This document shows positions 62,546 through 64,000 of a stretch of DNA of 64,000 bases, one piece after another. Source of the DNA: Muribaculaceae bacterium (GTDB lineage Bacteria; Bacteroidota; Bacteroidia; Bacteroidales; Muribaculaceae); contig JAMPDX010000005.1 of NCBI GenBank assembly GCA_023665425.1, positions 1 through 64,000 on the forward strand, written 5' to 3'. The notes beneath the pieces are model-generated. The model made no database searches and had not been told where the DNA came from. It saw nothing but the letters and a program-made list of their open reading frames with translations. The position numbers and the translations under genes are program-made. The first letter of the stretch is position 1, and each line of letters begins with the position of its first letter.

Positions 62546-63793
62546 TTAGTCCTCAAGCTTGTGGATTACGAGGCCTGAGCGCAGTTTGGGTTCGAACCAA
62601 GTAGTCTTCGGAGGCATAATGTTGCCGGTGTCAGCGATGTTGATGAGCTGGTCCATAGTCACAGGATAGAGCGCCAGAGCCATCTTCATCTCACCGCTGT
62701 CTACACGACGCTGCAGCTCCTCGAGACCACGGATACCGCCTACGAAGTCGATACGCTTGTCGCTGCGGAGGTCTGTGATGCCCAGGATGTCGCGAAGGAT
62801 GAGGTCAGAGCTTACTGTAACGTCGAGCACACCGATGGGGTCTTGATCGTTGTAAGTGCCTTCCTTGGCTGTGAGTGAATACCACTCGCCGTCGAGATAG
62901 AGAGCGAAGTTGTGCAGTGCGTTGGGATGATAAATCTCCTTGCCCTTCTTCTCTACTACGAAGTTCTTCTCAACCTTGGCGAGGAACTCAGCGGGAGTGA
63001 GGCCATTCAGGTCGCGAACCACACGGTTGTAGTCGATGATCTTCAGGTGGCTTGCGGGGAAGGCTACAGCCAGGAAGTAGTTGTATTCCTCATCACCCTT
63101 GTGGTTGGGGTTGTTTTTGGCCTTCTCGGCGCCAACGAGGGCAGCAGCAGCACTGCGGTGGTGGCCGTCAGCGATATACAGGTTGGGGATAGCGGCAAAT
63201 TCCTCAGTGATCTTCTTGATTGTGTCCTCATCCTCAATCACCCAGAAAGTGTGGCCGAAGCCGTCGGGAGCTACGAAGTCATACTCGGGAGTACCGGCAG
63301 TCACCTTGTCGATGATCTCCTGCAGGCCCTTGTTGTCGGGGAATGCGAAGAATACGGGCTCGATGTTGGCGTTGTTGACACGCACATGCTTCATGCGGTC
63401 TTCCTCCTTGTCGCGGCGGGTGAGCTCATGTTTCTTGATGCGGCCCTCCATATAGTCATCTACCCAAGCGGCAACAACGAAGCCATACTGAGTGCGGCCA
63501 TCCATTGTCTGGGCATAGATATAGTATTTCTCCTTGTCGTCCTGTACGAGCCAGCCCTCTTTCTGGAACTTGTTGAAGTTCTCTACTGCCTTGTCATATA
63601 CAGCCGGGTCATGCTCGTCAAAGCCGGGAGCAAAGTCAATCTCAGGTTTGATGATGTGGTAGAGAGACTTGGGGTTGCCCTCAGCCTCAGCGCGGGCCTC
63701 CTCAGAGTTGAGCACGTCATAGGGGCGTGACACTACTTCTTCTACCATTGACTTGGGGGGACGTACCCCCTTGAAAGGTTTTACTTTAGCCAT
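62546..63793 (-). CDS. DUF1015 family protein
   Basis: A 415-residue cytoplasmic protein of the DUF1015 family, function not established. Family landmarks: VKPFKGVRPP and SRPYDVLNSEEAR in the first 35 residues, the central ADGHHRSAAALVGAEKAKN near 208, and LRSDKRIDFVGG near 345. In related genomes such genes often lie near serine biosynthesis genes (recalled, not checked); here it follows purA by 44 bp in the same direction and may be co-transcribed. Terminator downstream. Confidence 0.88.
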   Translation of the reverse strand: MAKVKPFKGVRPPKSMVEEVVSRPYDVLNSEEARAEAEGNPKSLYHIIKPEIDFAPGFDEHDPAVYDKAVENFNKFQKEGWLVQDDKEKYYIYAQTMDGRTQYGFVVAAWVDDYMEGRIKKHELTRRDKEEDRMKHVRVNNANIEPVFFAFPDNKGLQEIIDKVTAGTPEYDFVAPDGFGHTFWVIEDEDTIKKITEEFAAIPNLYIADGHHRSAAAALVGAEKAKNNPNHKGDEEYNYFLAVAFPASHLKIIDYNRVVRDLNGLTPAEFLAKVEKNFVVEKKGKEIYHPNALHNFALYLDGEWYSLTAKEGTYNDQDPIGVLDVTVSSDLILRDILGITDLRSDKRIDFVGGIRGLEELQRRVDSGEMKMALALYPVTMDQLINIADTGNIMPPKTTWFEPKLRSGLVIHKLED

Positions 63794-63837
63794 TGTTTCT
63801 TAAGGTATTGTGTTGATTTTAAAGTTATTAGTTGATA

Positions 63838-64000
63838 TTATAAATTTTCGAGCATGATGGTCTGACTGCGGTCGGGGCCCACGCTCACTATTGCCACGGG
63901 CACCCCGAGCTCCTTCTCCAGGAAGGCGAGGTATGCCTTGAACTCAGCGGGGAACTGCTCCGGTGATGTCATGGTGGTCATGTCGGTCTTCCAGCCGGGG
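63838..64000 (-). CDS. purA: Adenylosuccinate synthetase, C-terminal end only
   Basis: Fifty-three codons plus stop at the edge of the window; the gene continues to the right. The product ends VSVGPDRSQTIMLENL, preceded by FLEKELGVPVAIVS and GWKTDMTT. GPDRxQTI is the conserved C-terminal motif of PurA, which joins IMP and aspartate on the way to AMP. The rest of the protein cannot be assessed here. Confidence 0.85.
   Translation of the reverse strand, partial: PGWKTDMTTMTSPEQFPAEFKAYLAFLEKELGVPVAIVSVGPDRSQTIMLENL

Noticed and set aside
62590..62605. tRNA T-loop-like string GGTTCGAACC
   Set aside because: It lies inside the DUF1015 coding region and no cloverleaf can be drawn around it. No other tRNA candidate was seen in the window.

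Overview
The window is chromosomal DNA from a member of the Bacteroidales, most likely a gut Muribaculaceae/Porphyromonadaceae-like lineage. This is inferred from Bacteroidetes promoters (TTTG, about 20 bp, TAnnTTTG) in front of many genes, weak Shine-Dalgarno sites, the gene orders tig-clpP-clpX-recQ and SurA-OstA-mutL, the YicC-gmk-nadD run, and secreted proteins ending in C-terminal sorting-type tails. No tRNA, rRNA, CRISPR array, transposase or phage gene was seen.

Layout. 1-517: a small AT-rich transcription unit that encodes a double-glycine-leader, cysteine-rich peptide interrupted by one in-frame UGA. 518-2398: biotin-dependent oxaloacetate decarboxylase alpha. 2665-5363: YicC-gmk-nadD-DUF5063 operon, followed by an M18 aminopeptidase. 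6784-12955: trigger factor, ClpP, ClpX and RecQ. 13025-17350: a drug-efflux operon (TolC, HlyD, DHA2 permease) with a 320-nt leader. 17428-22621: guaB, ridA, an ABC-F ATPase and an OFA-type MFS carrier. 22705-25124: divergent tdh and kbl, a two-step threonine degradation pathway. 25232-38715: five large secreted or surface proteins, including two tandem paralogues of about 1275 residues with a thioredoxin-like CPNC domain. 39455-48709: rubredoxin, a small membrane protein, a putative porin, then mutL, an OstA-like protein and two periplasmic PPIases (an outer-membrane biogenesis operon). 48790-52862: secreted alpha-amylase and class III fructose-bisphosphatase. 52911-56299: an AT-rich island with a six-cysteine peptide gene and a TonB-receptor-like barrel gene, the latter bracketed by inverted composite repeats. 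56314-64000: Dabb protein, ABC-F ATPase, 2-hydroxyacid dehydrogenase, nucleoside phosphorylase, RuvX, an SpmA/SpmB-like membrane protein, DUF1015 protein and the 3' end of purA.

The most unusual content lies between and beside the housekeeping genes. The UGA of the first peptide gene sits exactly on the first cysteine of a CTCxG motif that recurs twice downstream, so it is either a single-base nonsense mutation or a recoded codon. In addition the intergenic spaces hold several families of short inverted-repeat elements: a 353-bp element whose end supplies the porin start codon, a 192-bp element with different ends but a shared core, 78/43-bp hairpins, a 26-nt dispersed motif, and a composite palindrome that forms an 86-bp-period tandem array. 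No function is proven for any of these; they are read from the sequence only.
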